64,000 nucleotides of DNA, taken from the NCBI GenBank assembly GCA_025024175.1, contig QCXZ01000001.1:7750001-7814000 (forward strand), given 5' to 3'. The notes beneath the pieces are model-generated. The model saw only the letters and a program-made list of their open reading frames with translations, was not told the DNA's origin and did not search any database. This document shows positions 45,678 through 54,180 of this stretch, piece by piece. The DNA comes from Rhyzopertha dominica (lineage: Eukaryota > Arthropoda > Insecta > Coleoptera > Bostrichidae). The translations under genes were made by a program, and so were the position numbers. The first letter of the stretch is position 1; the number at the start of each line of letters is the position of its first letter.

Positions 45678-47031
45678 CATGGGCGTACCCAGCTTTTGGT
45701 TTAGGGGGGCAAAGCAGGAACGTCCTGTAGAGTATAATTCGACATAAATAGAAATAATAAATGTTTATAAGATATAAGTGCTTAGGTAATTAATGAAGTA
45801 TATATTCCATGACTAATCTTCGTGGATTTTCTGCAAGGCGACTTAAAACATCTTCTGTGAAAAAAGGATCCAAATTATTTATATGTTTTCTATGTACTTT
45901 GATCATACAAAGTCCCTTTATTACTAATTCCGTTAGGTGAGGCGCATTTAGTTGCATCGCTCTCGCGTTTAACAAAAAAAATGAGTTGATACATTTTATT
46001 TGGGAGAATAATGATTCGTGATCCGCATAATGATATACGAAGTATCAAAGGAACATAAATTTCACCTTAAAAATTCTACTAATAGGAGCTCGATTTCTGA
46101 TTCAGAATTAACACATATCAAAGACTAATGCATTAACCGATGCGCTTTTAGAACAGTTTCAACTTCTCACATCAGAAGTTTTAGAAATATAAGTTGGGAG
46201 TTTACATGTATAGGTGCTAAAGATACAATTGTAGTAATTTTTACTCCCCAGGGAAAGAGACTCGATGGATAACTAACATTATTAAAACCCATAATGACAA
46301 ATGCCACAGCATTATGCGTGAAGCCAACCTTCTTAGATCGTCAGTGCATTTCTCTCAAAAATTAACCGACTACTTAATATTTTAACCAAATTAAGCTTCA
46401 TTTAAATAAACTGAAATATATTTAATTGCATTTTTAACAACACACCGGGTTTTAATTCGTGCTGATAATGCTTTTACTGGATTCCTAAAACTTATATTAA
46501 ATAAATTGACTTTCATAAAAGTGAGTTCGGATGGATTTTTAGTTTTTTTTTATTAATTGTTAAAATGTAATGTGAATTTAGAAATTTGGTACAAAAATAT
46601 ATGATTCTGATGGGATTCCATATAACAGTATTTAGTTGAACAATCTTTATAGGAAAAGGTAGAAGAGCTGAACTAAGCAGAAATCGTGTTAAGACTCATC
46701 CTGACCAATATAGTTTTTAAAGCTATATCCGCCTTAAGACAACGATTCGTAACAACAAGAATGTTGCAGTTACAGCTTCAAAACGCACATAGCATCAATT
46801 AAGGTTGGAAACCATTTGACAACGACTTATTAGAGAAGGTCATTTGCAAGGGCTCTTCTGGATGAAAATTGTGAAATACTTGCGTTTACAATTTTGTAAA
46901 TAAGACAATTTTTAGGTGTACACACAATTCACCAGCTAAATGTATGAGAAATTGGAAGGGCCCAGAGTTGGCAATCCAGGTGCGGGGGGGGGGGCAGCTA
47001 CCCCCCTTGCCCCCCCTTCGGTACGCCCATG
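45678..47031 (-). mobile_element. hAT-like element, copy 2
   Basis: It has the same perfect terminal repeats as copy 1 (catgggcgtacc...ggtacgcccatg), the same inner G and C runs, and an 8-bp duplication, here gtactttt. At 1354 bp it is shorter than copy 1 (1914 bp), and the two align in blocks, so different internal deletions occurred. The minus-strand frame 45790-45975 encodes APHLTELVIKGLCMIKVHRK and ENPRRLVMEYI, resembling the C-terminal dimerisation part of hAT transposases. The right end lies about 250 bp upstream of the TATA box of sHSP gene 4. Confidence 0.8.
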
Positions 47032-47039
47032 GTACTTTT
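47032..47039. repeat. 8-bp target duplication, right (gtactttt)
   Basis: Partner of 45670-45677. Confidence 0.9.
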
Positions 47040-47278
47040 CCAATTTACTGCAAGTGAACGCAAGTATCCATCAACGTATCTAACTGGTGCTATTAATTTT
47101 AGGTACTTGGCAACAGCAGCGCACGATAAATAAACAGAGCCACCATCTCCATCGTACAAATCAGCATTACTCCACACAAACTCCATCTCTTACATTATCT
47201 ACGGAATGTCCATTCCCAAAGCAGATACCGCCTATCTATCGTGCCCCCAGAGACATCGAGATGGCAGTTCGCCTCACT

Positions 47279-47311
47279 TATAAAACTTCACCGACCGACA
47301 TCACAGCCAGT
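47279..47311 (+). promoter_or_regulatory. Core promoter of sHSP gene 4 (TATA, initiator)
   Basis: TATAAAA at 47279-47285 and a CCAGT start at 47307-47311. I looked for phase-correct HSE pentamers from the hAT edge (47040) to the TATA box and found only weak words (GGAATGTCC at about 47204). Inducibility by HSF is therefore doubtful. Confidence 0.65.
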
Positions 47312-47356
47312 CAACGAGCCAACCTTCAAACGTTGCAAATCGTTCCCGAAAAAAAA

Positions 47357-47860
47357 ATGTCTCTGCTTCCGTGGGGTATCGACCAATTCACCGCTCCCTA
47401 CCGCCCTCCCCGCTTCTGGGACGTGGAGGACGAGTTCTTGTTGCCCTGGGGACGTAGACCGTTCCCGCCTCCTCCAGCGAGGTGGCCAGTTGCCGACACC
47501 GGCGCCCAGGTACACTACGACAAAGACAAATTCCAGGTGAACATCGACGTGCAGCAGTTCGCCCCGAACGAGATCACGGCGAAGACTTCGGGAGATGACA
47601 CCGTCATCGTCGAGGGTAAGCACGAGGAGAGGCCCGACGAGCATGGATACATCTCCAGGCAGTTCACCAGGAGGTACGTGCTGCCCAAGGGCCACGATAT
47701 TAACCAGGTGGTGTCGAATTTGAGCTCCGATGGGGTGTTGACCATCACCGCCCCCAAGACTGGAAAACAGGCGATTGAACAGAAGACTATTCCGATCCAG
47801 CATACTGGGAAGCCTTCGAAACCTGTGCAACCTGTGGAGGGAGCTCCAGTTAAGAAATGA
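47357..47860 (+). CDS. l(2)efl-like: Small heat shock protein 4 (alpha-crystallin family)
   Basis: 167 residues, single exon, the shortest member. The N-terminal arm begins MSLLPWGIDQ and has a Pro-rich stretch, RRPFPPPPARWP (33-44). The alpha-crystallin domain is about 54-133, with HYDKDKFQVNIDVQQFAPNE, RQFTRRYVLP (the usual RHFVRR is RQFTRR here) and SSDGVLTITAP. The I-P-I anchor is at 145-147, with a Pro/Lys tail. The domain is nearest to gene 3 (shared RPDEHGYIS and KGHD-(V/I)-NQVVSNLSSD), suggesting the pair arose by duplication. The start is taken at 47357 because the open in-frame extension to 47087 spans the TATA box and the presumed start site. A cytosolic or nuclear holdase role is inferred from the family. 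Confidence 0.95.
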   Translation: MSLLPWGIDQFTAPYRPPRFWDVEDEFLLPWGRRPFPPPPARWPVADTGAQVHYDKDKFQVNIDVQQFAPNEITAKTSGDDTVIVEGKHEERPDEHGYISRQFTRRYVLPKGHDINQVVSNLSSDGVLTITAPKTGKQAIEQKTIPIQHTGKPSKPVQPVEGAPVKK

Positions 47861-47928
47861 AGAAGCTTGCGTTTTTTTAAATTTTGTAATTTCTTCTTTA
47901 TTATTTTCCATATTTTAATGCATTTCTG

Positions 47929-47934
47929 AATAAA
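47929..47934 (+). terminator. Poly(A) signal of sHSP gene 4
   Basis: AATAAA 69 nt after the stop. Confidence 0.7.
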
Positions 47935-47949
47935 GCTTTAAGAACTTAG

Positions 47950-48700
47950 GTAGAAAAATGTTACTTTTTAAATTTAATGTTCCTTGATCTAACTGATATT
48001 ACATATAGATTCCTGTACTTAATCACTTTCGCTGTGAAGCAGCGTGCTCTAAAAATATCCTAAAATATCTGATCTAAATAAAGTACTCTGCAACATAAAT
48101 GAAATTGCACCTTTAATTTAATGCCAAAAAAATGTTTTAAAAGATGCTTTTGTAGACAACTCGTATCCTTTTGAGCATTTCTACAAAAAAAACTGGCATC
48201 TGATGTCCGTCAAATCAAAATGTACCACACAATTTTCAGCAAATTTTTCGTCTGATAATATATTTTTCCAAAATTATGTTTATGTTTATTTCATGTTTAT
48301 GAATTTCATCCATTGCATACTATCATACTTGGTCGTTTTCAAACGTTTTTATCAGTTTATTATTTGTTCCTTATCTATTTGTCCTCTGAATCCTTGTCTA
48401 CAAAGGTCTAATTTGTGTTGTAAAACTGCAAAAAAACGATCATGCAGGCTGATTTCTAAAGTGGTACTGATTCATCCTTAGCTCTGTAACGCCAGCTATG
48501 AAATTATCTTAATAGCCAAAAGTTTGGCGTGCTCTTTAAATAGTTTGGCAAACACCTAATCTAAATAAAACAGTCTCTGTGGCATAAATAAAATCGCAAT
48601 AGAAACCAAATGATTTATAAATTTAAGCCTAATATCATTCCATTCCATAACGCGCGTTTGTTTTAAACCACTTTCCGCCCTTTCCGTCTTTCTCAAAATT
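47950..48700. other. No gene seen
   Basis: AT-rich sequence. A 92-codon plus-strand frame (48203-48481) has no family character. Confidence 0.4.
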
Positions 48701-48739
48701 CAATGTCATAACTTTCACTTGTAAAAAAGCAAAACGTTT

Positions 48740-48800
48740 ACAAACTAACCTAGAAGCTCTGCTGGTATAAAAACGTTTACGTCACTTTTCCAGACATTTC
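48740..48800 (+). promoter_or_regulatory. Possible orphan TATA promoter
   Basis: GGTATAAAAACG near 48765 follows CTAGAAGCTCT, two partial heat shock pentamers in phase (aGAAgcTCt). No coding sequence follows. Either chance or the stump of a lost gene. Confidence 0.25.
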
Positions 48801-49439
48801 CCTTTTTAATAAAACCTTTAAAGATTAGTTTTGGGGCTACTGTTGCTCTGTAATAATTTATTTAATTCTAATTATATAATGAGTAGTTAATCCGCAGGGA
48901 TTTCTACCTAATCTACAGGAACCAATGCAGTTTGCAAATTTAAATTAAAGGTTTGGCCATGTTTTGTATATTCCAATAGTCTTCATTCACAAAATCTTAC
49001 GGCAAATCAATAGAAAATAAGTAGTTTCTGGTAAAAAATCTGTGTTGATATCCCTCTGTTGCTGTAAATTAAACTAGCGCGAAATATTGTATCCACTTAA
49101 TATAGATCCCCTTTGGTTGTAAAATAGTCATCATCGGTAACATATTTACTGGTTATGGTAAAGTATAGTATAGACAATCAAGATTATAAAAGTCGTTCCA
49201 ATAAAATAGCAACAAATGCTTATTGACGAAGAAGAACTTTTTTGTAGCAATAACGATATTTATATTGCTTTGGGTATTTTTAACCTCCTATTGGAAAAGA
49301 TCTCTGTTTGTCCAACATAAAGAGAATTGTAATCATCGCATGATTAGGAATTTTGTCTTCATTATGGAAAACCGTGAAGACATGCTGTCTATGGTAGAAT
49401 GAGCATTGTATAATTAATGCTTGAAAAATAATTTAGTTA
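48801..49439. other. No gene seen
   Basis: AT-rich spacer. Confidence 0.4.
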
Positions 49440-50250
49440 AAATGAGATAAAAGAATACGAAATATTAACTTGATTTAAGATTTTAACTAAAGGTGGCCTT
49501 TTTCATGCAACATTGCAGCCCAAACAACTCAGTGGGTCTCAATTTGGGGTATAAGTTGGAGAACATCGCGGCCCTTGTCTCTTAAGCAACTTGTCGATGA
49601 CGTGTGTTTTGAAACGAGGTTTATGGAGTTTAATCAACTCGTGCAACTCGACCTTTAAAATACTCGCTCAAAATGAAATATTTCTCCTTCGCGACCATTC
49701 CATCATTTCTTCCTTCCTTCCACACATGTTAGGGCACTTTTCGATTTCCACATTAAATTAAGGTAAATTATCGATCACCAGCACACTTCTTAATGGCAAA
49801 GGTAACAATTTTTGTTCTACCCAGCCAGTTTTGAAAGTTCATTTTACTGTGGTACTAATTTTACTTTGTGACTTGAATCTTGCGTTTTGTATAAATCCAT
49901 GTTCCCTGCATTTAAAATAATTAGCCTTTGGCTTTTATACACAGGCTGACACAAAAAATTCTTTGTGCCATGGATACATGTCTCGTCCATGTATATTGTT
50001 GCCTGACGATATTCTTTTATTCTACGTAGATAATTAAGATGCATCCGTCCAATACGTGGCTCTCCATAAGCAGCTTGCGATTGGTTTGTGTCTTCACCCA
50101 ACGAAAACTAGTTTTCTTCATCACTCGTCTAGTGCTAGCTTCAAAACCCGTATATTCTTTCTTGAATTTTTGGTGGATTCTCTTCACTTAGTGTGTCTAG
50201 TAACAACATTCTGTTTTAATCATGACAACCCTGCTCATAAATGAACACAA
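49440..50250 (-). mobile_element. Tc1/mariner-superfamily transposase, decayed
   Basis: The minus strand carries RKLLMESH, then LNYLRRIKEYRQATIYMDET (49844-50101 frame; the Asp of YMDET is the expected first catalytic residue), CQPVYKSQRLIILNAGNMD, then with shifts IKLHKPRFKTHVIDKLL, and AAMLHEKG near 49500. The order fits insect DDE transposases with the (R/K)G-x-R-L-I-I-x-H-A-G motif and the C-terminal R-L-P-P-Y-x-x-x-L-N-P-I-E-L-I-W box, which is damaged here. It is related to the C-terminal fragment at 27.85 kb. Confidence 0.65.
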
Positions 50251-50850
50251 GGCGATAATAATATTGAACCAAAAGTAACGAAAGTAATTTTTAATCAAAT
50301 ACAACTTTGTGATACCGATATAATTCCTTAAAAAGAATTAAATGCATTATTACAATATAGTAATTGCACAAAAAGAGCTGCTATAACTGGTATTCAATAT
50401 ACAACCGAAGGCATGCGCTTGTATACTACCTAACCAGTGCTAATCAAAATGAATTAATACCTTTTTGTCCACAATCGATATTACGCAAAAATATAACCAA
50501 AAACTGCGATGTGGACGAATTTAAAAACCTCCTTAGCGAATACGCTTTAAACGATTAATCTTCCATTGTTTACTTGATTAGAGTCCGCTGCGTATCATTC
50601 CAATATAACTATTAAATTAACCCATAAAACATAGCACTTTCTGTACGTAACGAGAGCTCATAAAAATTCCGTGGTGCCATTGCCCACAAAGGACGCCATT
50701 AAAAATCGACGATTAAGAGATTTCAGGACTAGACGCACTCTAATTAATGCGTTTGGTACACTACCGCTAAAAATACCATTATTTGCTTTGTAAAAACTCC
50801 GGTGTTGCGTGAAGGACGCCGAACACCAAAATTATAGCCTTTAATTATCG
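50251..50850. other. No gene seen; upstream region of sHSP gene 5
   Basis: AT-rich, turning GC-richer after 50660. A 64-codon plus-strand frame at 50364-50558 has no family character. Confidence 0.4.
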
Positions 50851-50852
50851 TC

Positions 50853-50908
50853 GTTCCGTAATATTCCAGGTTTCATATAAAAACCAATAAACACCTGGAA
50901 GCCACATC
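50853..50908 (+). promoter_or_regulatory. Heat shock promoter of sHSP gene 5
   Basis: Partial phase-correct pentamers TTC-cg-tAA-ta-TTC-ca-Ggt lie at 50854-50871, almost touching the TATA box TATAAAAA at 50876-50883. Transcription should start near 50906. The leader is about 40 nt. Confidence 0.55.
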
Positions 50909-50945
50909 AAAGTGACCAAAGCTGTGAAAACAAAAACAAGTCGAC

Positions 50946-52022
50946 ATGGCTCCGATGAGGTTGATTTATCCGCGTAATTCCTATATTCGCCAACGTCCGT
51001 CGCGGATTTACGGTCAGCACTTCGCGAGGGAGTTAACTCGGGACGACTGGCAGTGCCCCGAAGAGATAGAAGAGGTTACCAGCCCTGCTGGTTACTACCG
51101 CCCTTGGAAACCGTTTACAACTCAAGGTGATCGAGGATCCACCGTTACCTGCGACGAAGATAACTTCAGAGTCGATCTAGATGTCCAACACTTCAAACCA
51201 AGCGAAATAACTGTGAGGACCAAAGGAGATGGGACTATTACAGTAGAAGGAAAACACGAGGAACAAGAGGATGGACATGGTTGCATCGCTCGCCACTTTA
51301 TAAGAAAGTATATGCTTCCTGACGGACACGATGTGGATCAGGTACAGTGTGAGTTGTCTTCTGACGGGGTTTTGACTATAACAGCCCCAATACATAGTGA
51401 TAGAAAGGAGGAAAAAGAAAGGGAAGTGTGTATAAAGACCAGTGACGATGGACANGATAAAAAAGCCGACATTANTGNCGGGGAAATCAGTAAAATAAAC
51501 ATCCAGGAAGGTGAAGCNCCCTTAGCCAAACTGGAAGCTTTGAGTGACGACGGTAGTAAAAGGAATGATAACTGTGAGCTAAAGGGAGGTCAAGAGGAAG
51601 AGAAAGAAGAAATTAAAGGAGGTGATTTACAACAGCAGGAAGAAAATGACAAACAAGAAACTAAAGGTGGTGACTCACAACAGGATGAGGACGACGACAA
51701 GGAAGAAATTAAGGGCTGTGTTTCCCAACTGGAGCAAATAAAAGAAGAGGATGCGTACAAAGGAGACTTTAAGTGTTGCGTCTCACAATTGCAGGTAGAA
51801 CAACAACAAGAGGATGACGACAAAGAAGAAATTAAAGGATGTATTCAACAACAGCAGGAAGAAGGTAACGATGAGACTGATTGCTTTCAACAGAAAGAAG
51901 AACTGCAGCAGGAGGATGTTTGTGGACAGCTTTTAGAAGGAGAAATGCAGCAAATAGATTTGCAAAAATGGGAAGACGTCATGAATGGAAACATGCAGTG
52001 CTGCAAGCGAGGAGATAACTAG
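50946..52022 (+). CDS. Small heat shock protein 5 with long acidic, Gln/Cys-rich repeat tail
   Basis: 358 residues, single exon, about twice the usual sHSP length. The N-terminal arm 1-65 contains PAGYYRPW, as in gene 2. The alpha-crystallin domain is about 66-147: GSTVTCDEDNFRVDLDVQHF, RHFIRKYMLP (the structural Arg kept) and SSDGVLTITAP. Where the paralogues have I-P-I this one has V-C-I (161-163). Residues from about 170 to 358 are a low-complexity extension with repeats cored on E-(I/T/L)-K-G-(G/C) near 211, 222, 238, 254, 274 (DFKCC) and 295, spaced 11-21 residues apart. They alternate with Gln and Glu/Asp runs. Nine Cys are in the tail. The coding sequence there is AT-richer than the domain. 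Five N bases make residues 170, 177, 178 and 191 uncertain. The stop is followed by a normal 3' region, so the tail looks genuine and not a readthrough artefact. Its function is unknown; oxidation-sensitive assembly is a possibility. Confidence 0.9.
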   Translation: MAPMRLIYPRNSYIRQRPSRIYGQHFARELTRDDWQCPEEIEEVTSPAGYYRPWKPFTTQGDRGSTVTCDEDNFRVDLDVQHFKPSEITVRTKGDGTITVEGKHEEQEDGHGCIARHFIRKYMLPDGHDVDQVQCELSSDGVLTITAPIHSDRKEEKEREVCIKTSDDGXDKKADIXXGEISKINIQEGEXPLAKLEALSDDGSKRNDNCELKGGQEEEKEEIKGGDLQQQEENDKQETKGGDSQQDEDDDKEEIKGCVSQLEQIKEEDAYKGDFKCCVSQLQVEQQQEDDDKEEIKGCIQQQQEEGNDETDCFQQKEELQQEDVCGQLLEGEMQQIDLQKWEDVMNGNMQCCKRGDN

Positions 52023-52146
52023 CTTTCCAAGGATTACGTACTGTGATCTCACATTTTATTTAATTGCTTTAATTCCCTCTTGTGATTATCGCTTGCTATT
52101 TATTATTATTCGCTTTGTGCAATGAATATGCTAAACATGCGTTAAG

Positions 52147-52152
52147 AATAAA
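52147..52152 (+). terminator. Poly(A) signal of sHSP gene 5
   Basis: AATAAA 125 nt after the stop. Confidence 0.65.
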
Positions 52153-52159
52153 TTATTTA

Positions 52160-52780
52160 GTTGGCAACGTGTTACTTATCTTTTGTGACGCTGTACTCAG
52201 AATTGGAACACCCATCCAAAAGCAAAAAGTAATCAGCAACTTAAGTATCATCTACTGAATTGTAAAATCATAAAAAACAAATGGTCGAAATAGTAGATCG
52301 TTGCTGTTATACTAAAATCTTTCTGTTACTATCATCATCATCAGTAGGTACATCTAACGCATTTTTGTTCGAAGTAGTAAATATTATTACAGTATTTCAT
52401 ACATAATGCTATTTAAGCATCAACATATGAGGAAAACTATAACTTGTAGTTCTTGAATGGTCGCAAATTTAATAACTACATGTTGTAAAACGTTATTCCA
52501 AGTTCACAAACTTTGAATTCTCTATTCAAAAATAGAACAAAAAGAAAAAGCTTTCTTGCAACTTATCTAAACAATGTTGCAGTCATCGTAGGGTTGTGCA
52601 AAATTTATAATTGGTTTTTATTTATGTCGGTACAAACGTACTACTAAAGTTCCAAAACTTTTGAAATTGAGGTAAATTGAGCGGGTCTTTACATTTTGAT
52701 TTCAATGGTCATTCAATATTTTAAATAGATTTCAAAATTGTTTAGATGTAACTGCACAGGATTCTTGTTTTTACATCAAA
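52160..52780. other. No gene seen
   Basis: AT-rich spacer downstream of the sHSP array. Confidence 0.4.
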
Positions 52781-52836
52781 ACTAGCAACTTACAGATTGA
52801 AAACTGATCCATATTCTGCAAGTGGAATTATAATTA

Positions 52837-52925
52837 ATGAATTCTTCTTTAAGAAAATTATACTTTAAGTGTAATCCACCTACACTTAAAATATAATTTA
52901 ATTTTCTTTAAGAAGAATTCATTAG
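52837..52925. repeat. Near-perfect inverted repeat (hairpin)
   Basis: Left arm AATGAATTCTTCTTTAAGAA..AAGTGTA (about 52837-52880) pairs with the right arm TACACTTAAAATATA..TTAAGAAGAATTCATT (about 52882-52925), with a short loop. The 13-base direct repeat TAGCAACTTACAG flanks the region at 52786-52798 and 52922-52934. Confidence 0.8.
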
Positions 52926-52929
52926 CAAC

Positions 52930-53130
52930 TTACAGTTTTACTATAGTCAGACAAATGTTTATAAAACAGCTGCACTCGTGTAAACATTGTCACAACGTTT
53001 ACAGAATGACTCAAAAGGGCTCTTCTTTACAAAACATTTTAGTTTTATATAGTATTCTAAGGCTTTAGTAGGTGTTCTTGCACAGTTTTATAAATAGTCT
53101 CAGAGGTGTTATAAAAATTTAGTGATGGGC
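52930..53130 (-). repeat. Dispersed repeat, inverted copy of 29.74-29.96 kb
   Basis: See the partner entry. The two copies lie on opposite sides of sHSP genes 2 to 5, in opposite orientation. Confidence 0.6.
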
Positions 53131-53679
53131 GTTTACGCGTAAATTTGATAGTTTTCTACGTTACATGTAAATGTAGATGAAGCACTTTGGCGTAGATTTT
53201 AAGTCGAAAATACAAGACGAGTGTATTATGTCTAAAAAGTGTGTTTTGTTTTTAATTTTGCTGTTTTGTTAGCTTCTCCATGTGGCGAATACTTAAAAAA
53301 ATAAAATATAATACATTTTTATATCTATATTACAAACTTGTACAACATATTTTAGCAAGTTATCATGGTTTCATTTACTTCTTTGGGCACAAGGACAAAG
53401 CATATGTTTCGAAGTCTTTCCTTCCAGGATTAGATGTGGTATATTCGTAAGAAGCCTATCTTTGACACGCTATCAAATTCGGAACCGCATACTTCAAAGA
53501 AAGATATTTACTATTATAACCGCCTATCACTTGCTACTTGCAGCGTTAGACCATCACAGTTTACAGTCATTGAAGTCTCTTTCGCAGATTAAGGCCTCCA
53601 AAGTACTTTTGACACCACGCCTGTCATGCGGATCTTCTACCTTTAATTAGCGTATGCCCAAAAAAGTTATTGTTGTTTA
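53131..53679. other. No gene seen
   Basis: AT-rich spacer. A 62-codon frame at 53462-53650 has no family character. Confidence 0.4.
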
Positions 53680-54180
53680 GACCCCATTTTTTGTAGTGCA
53701 CTCAATTAAGGCGTCCAATTAAACAAAAAAGTACTAAGATAATATGATTTGTGTTCCCGAAACAGTCTACAATAGCTAACTTTTTTATTTGAAATCGTAG
53801 AATAGTGGTTTAAATGGGAAAGTTTCTTGATTTTTGAGCAGAATTTGATGGTATTTATAAAAAAAAACAATTAAATATCATCTGTCAAAGATATTGATTA
53901 CAAGTTTGTTATTTTAAATAGAACGACCCCGCTTTTATAGCGCACCCAATTAAGGTCGTCGAATTAAACTAAAAAGTACAAAGGTTCCACTACTCTACAG
54001 TCATTTGTTTTTGAGATATTTCATGTAATATGATTTGTGTTTACGAAACAGTCTACAATAGCTAACTTTATTATTTTAAATCGTTTTTTTTGTAAACACC
54101 ATTAAAGTTAGTCTTCTCAAAAATCAACAAACTTATCCATTTAACCCACTACGTTACGATTTCAAATAAAAAGTTATACT
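53680..54180. repeat. Compound direct and inverted repeat (foldback-like)
   Basis: A direct repeat: CAATTAA-(G)-GCGTCCAATTAAAC..AAAAAGTAC plus GATTTGTGTT(C/T)(C/A)CGAAACAGTCTACAATAGCTAAC at 53700-53785 recurs at 53950-54070. Interleaved is an inverted repeat of about 75 bases: 53785-53865 against 54103-54175 (TTTGAAATCGTA, TTAAATGG and TTGATTTTTGAG words). The whole is AT-rich and non-coding, like the remains of overlapping short DNA elements. Confidence 0.65.

Noticed and set aside
47087..47356. 90-codon in-frame extension of sHSP gene 4
   Set aside because: It includes the TATA box at 47279, and paralogues begin at the MSL(L/V/I)P start.
47288..47911. 207-codon minus-strand open frame opposite sHSP gene 4, with similar ones at 40694-41257, 26653-27084 and 30990-31341
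   Set aside because: They mirror GC-biased third positions of the sHSP genes, recur at the same place in each paralogue and have no promoter or family character. They are shadows.
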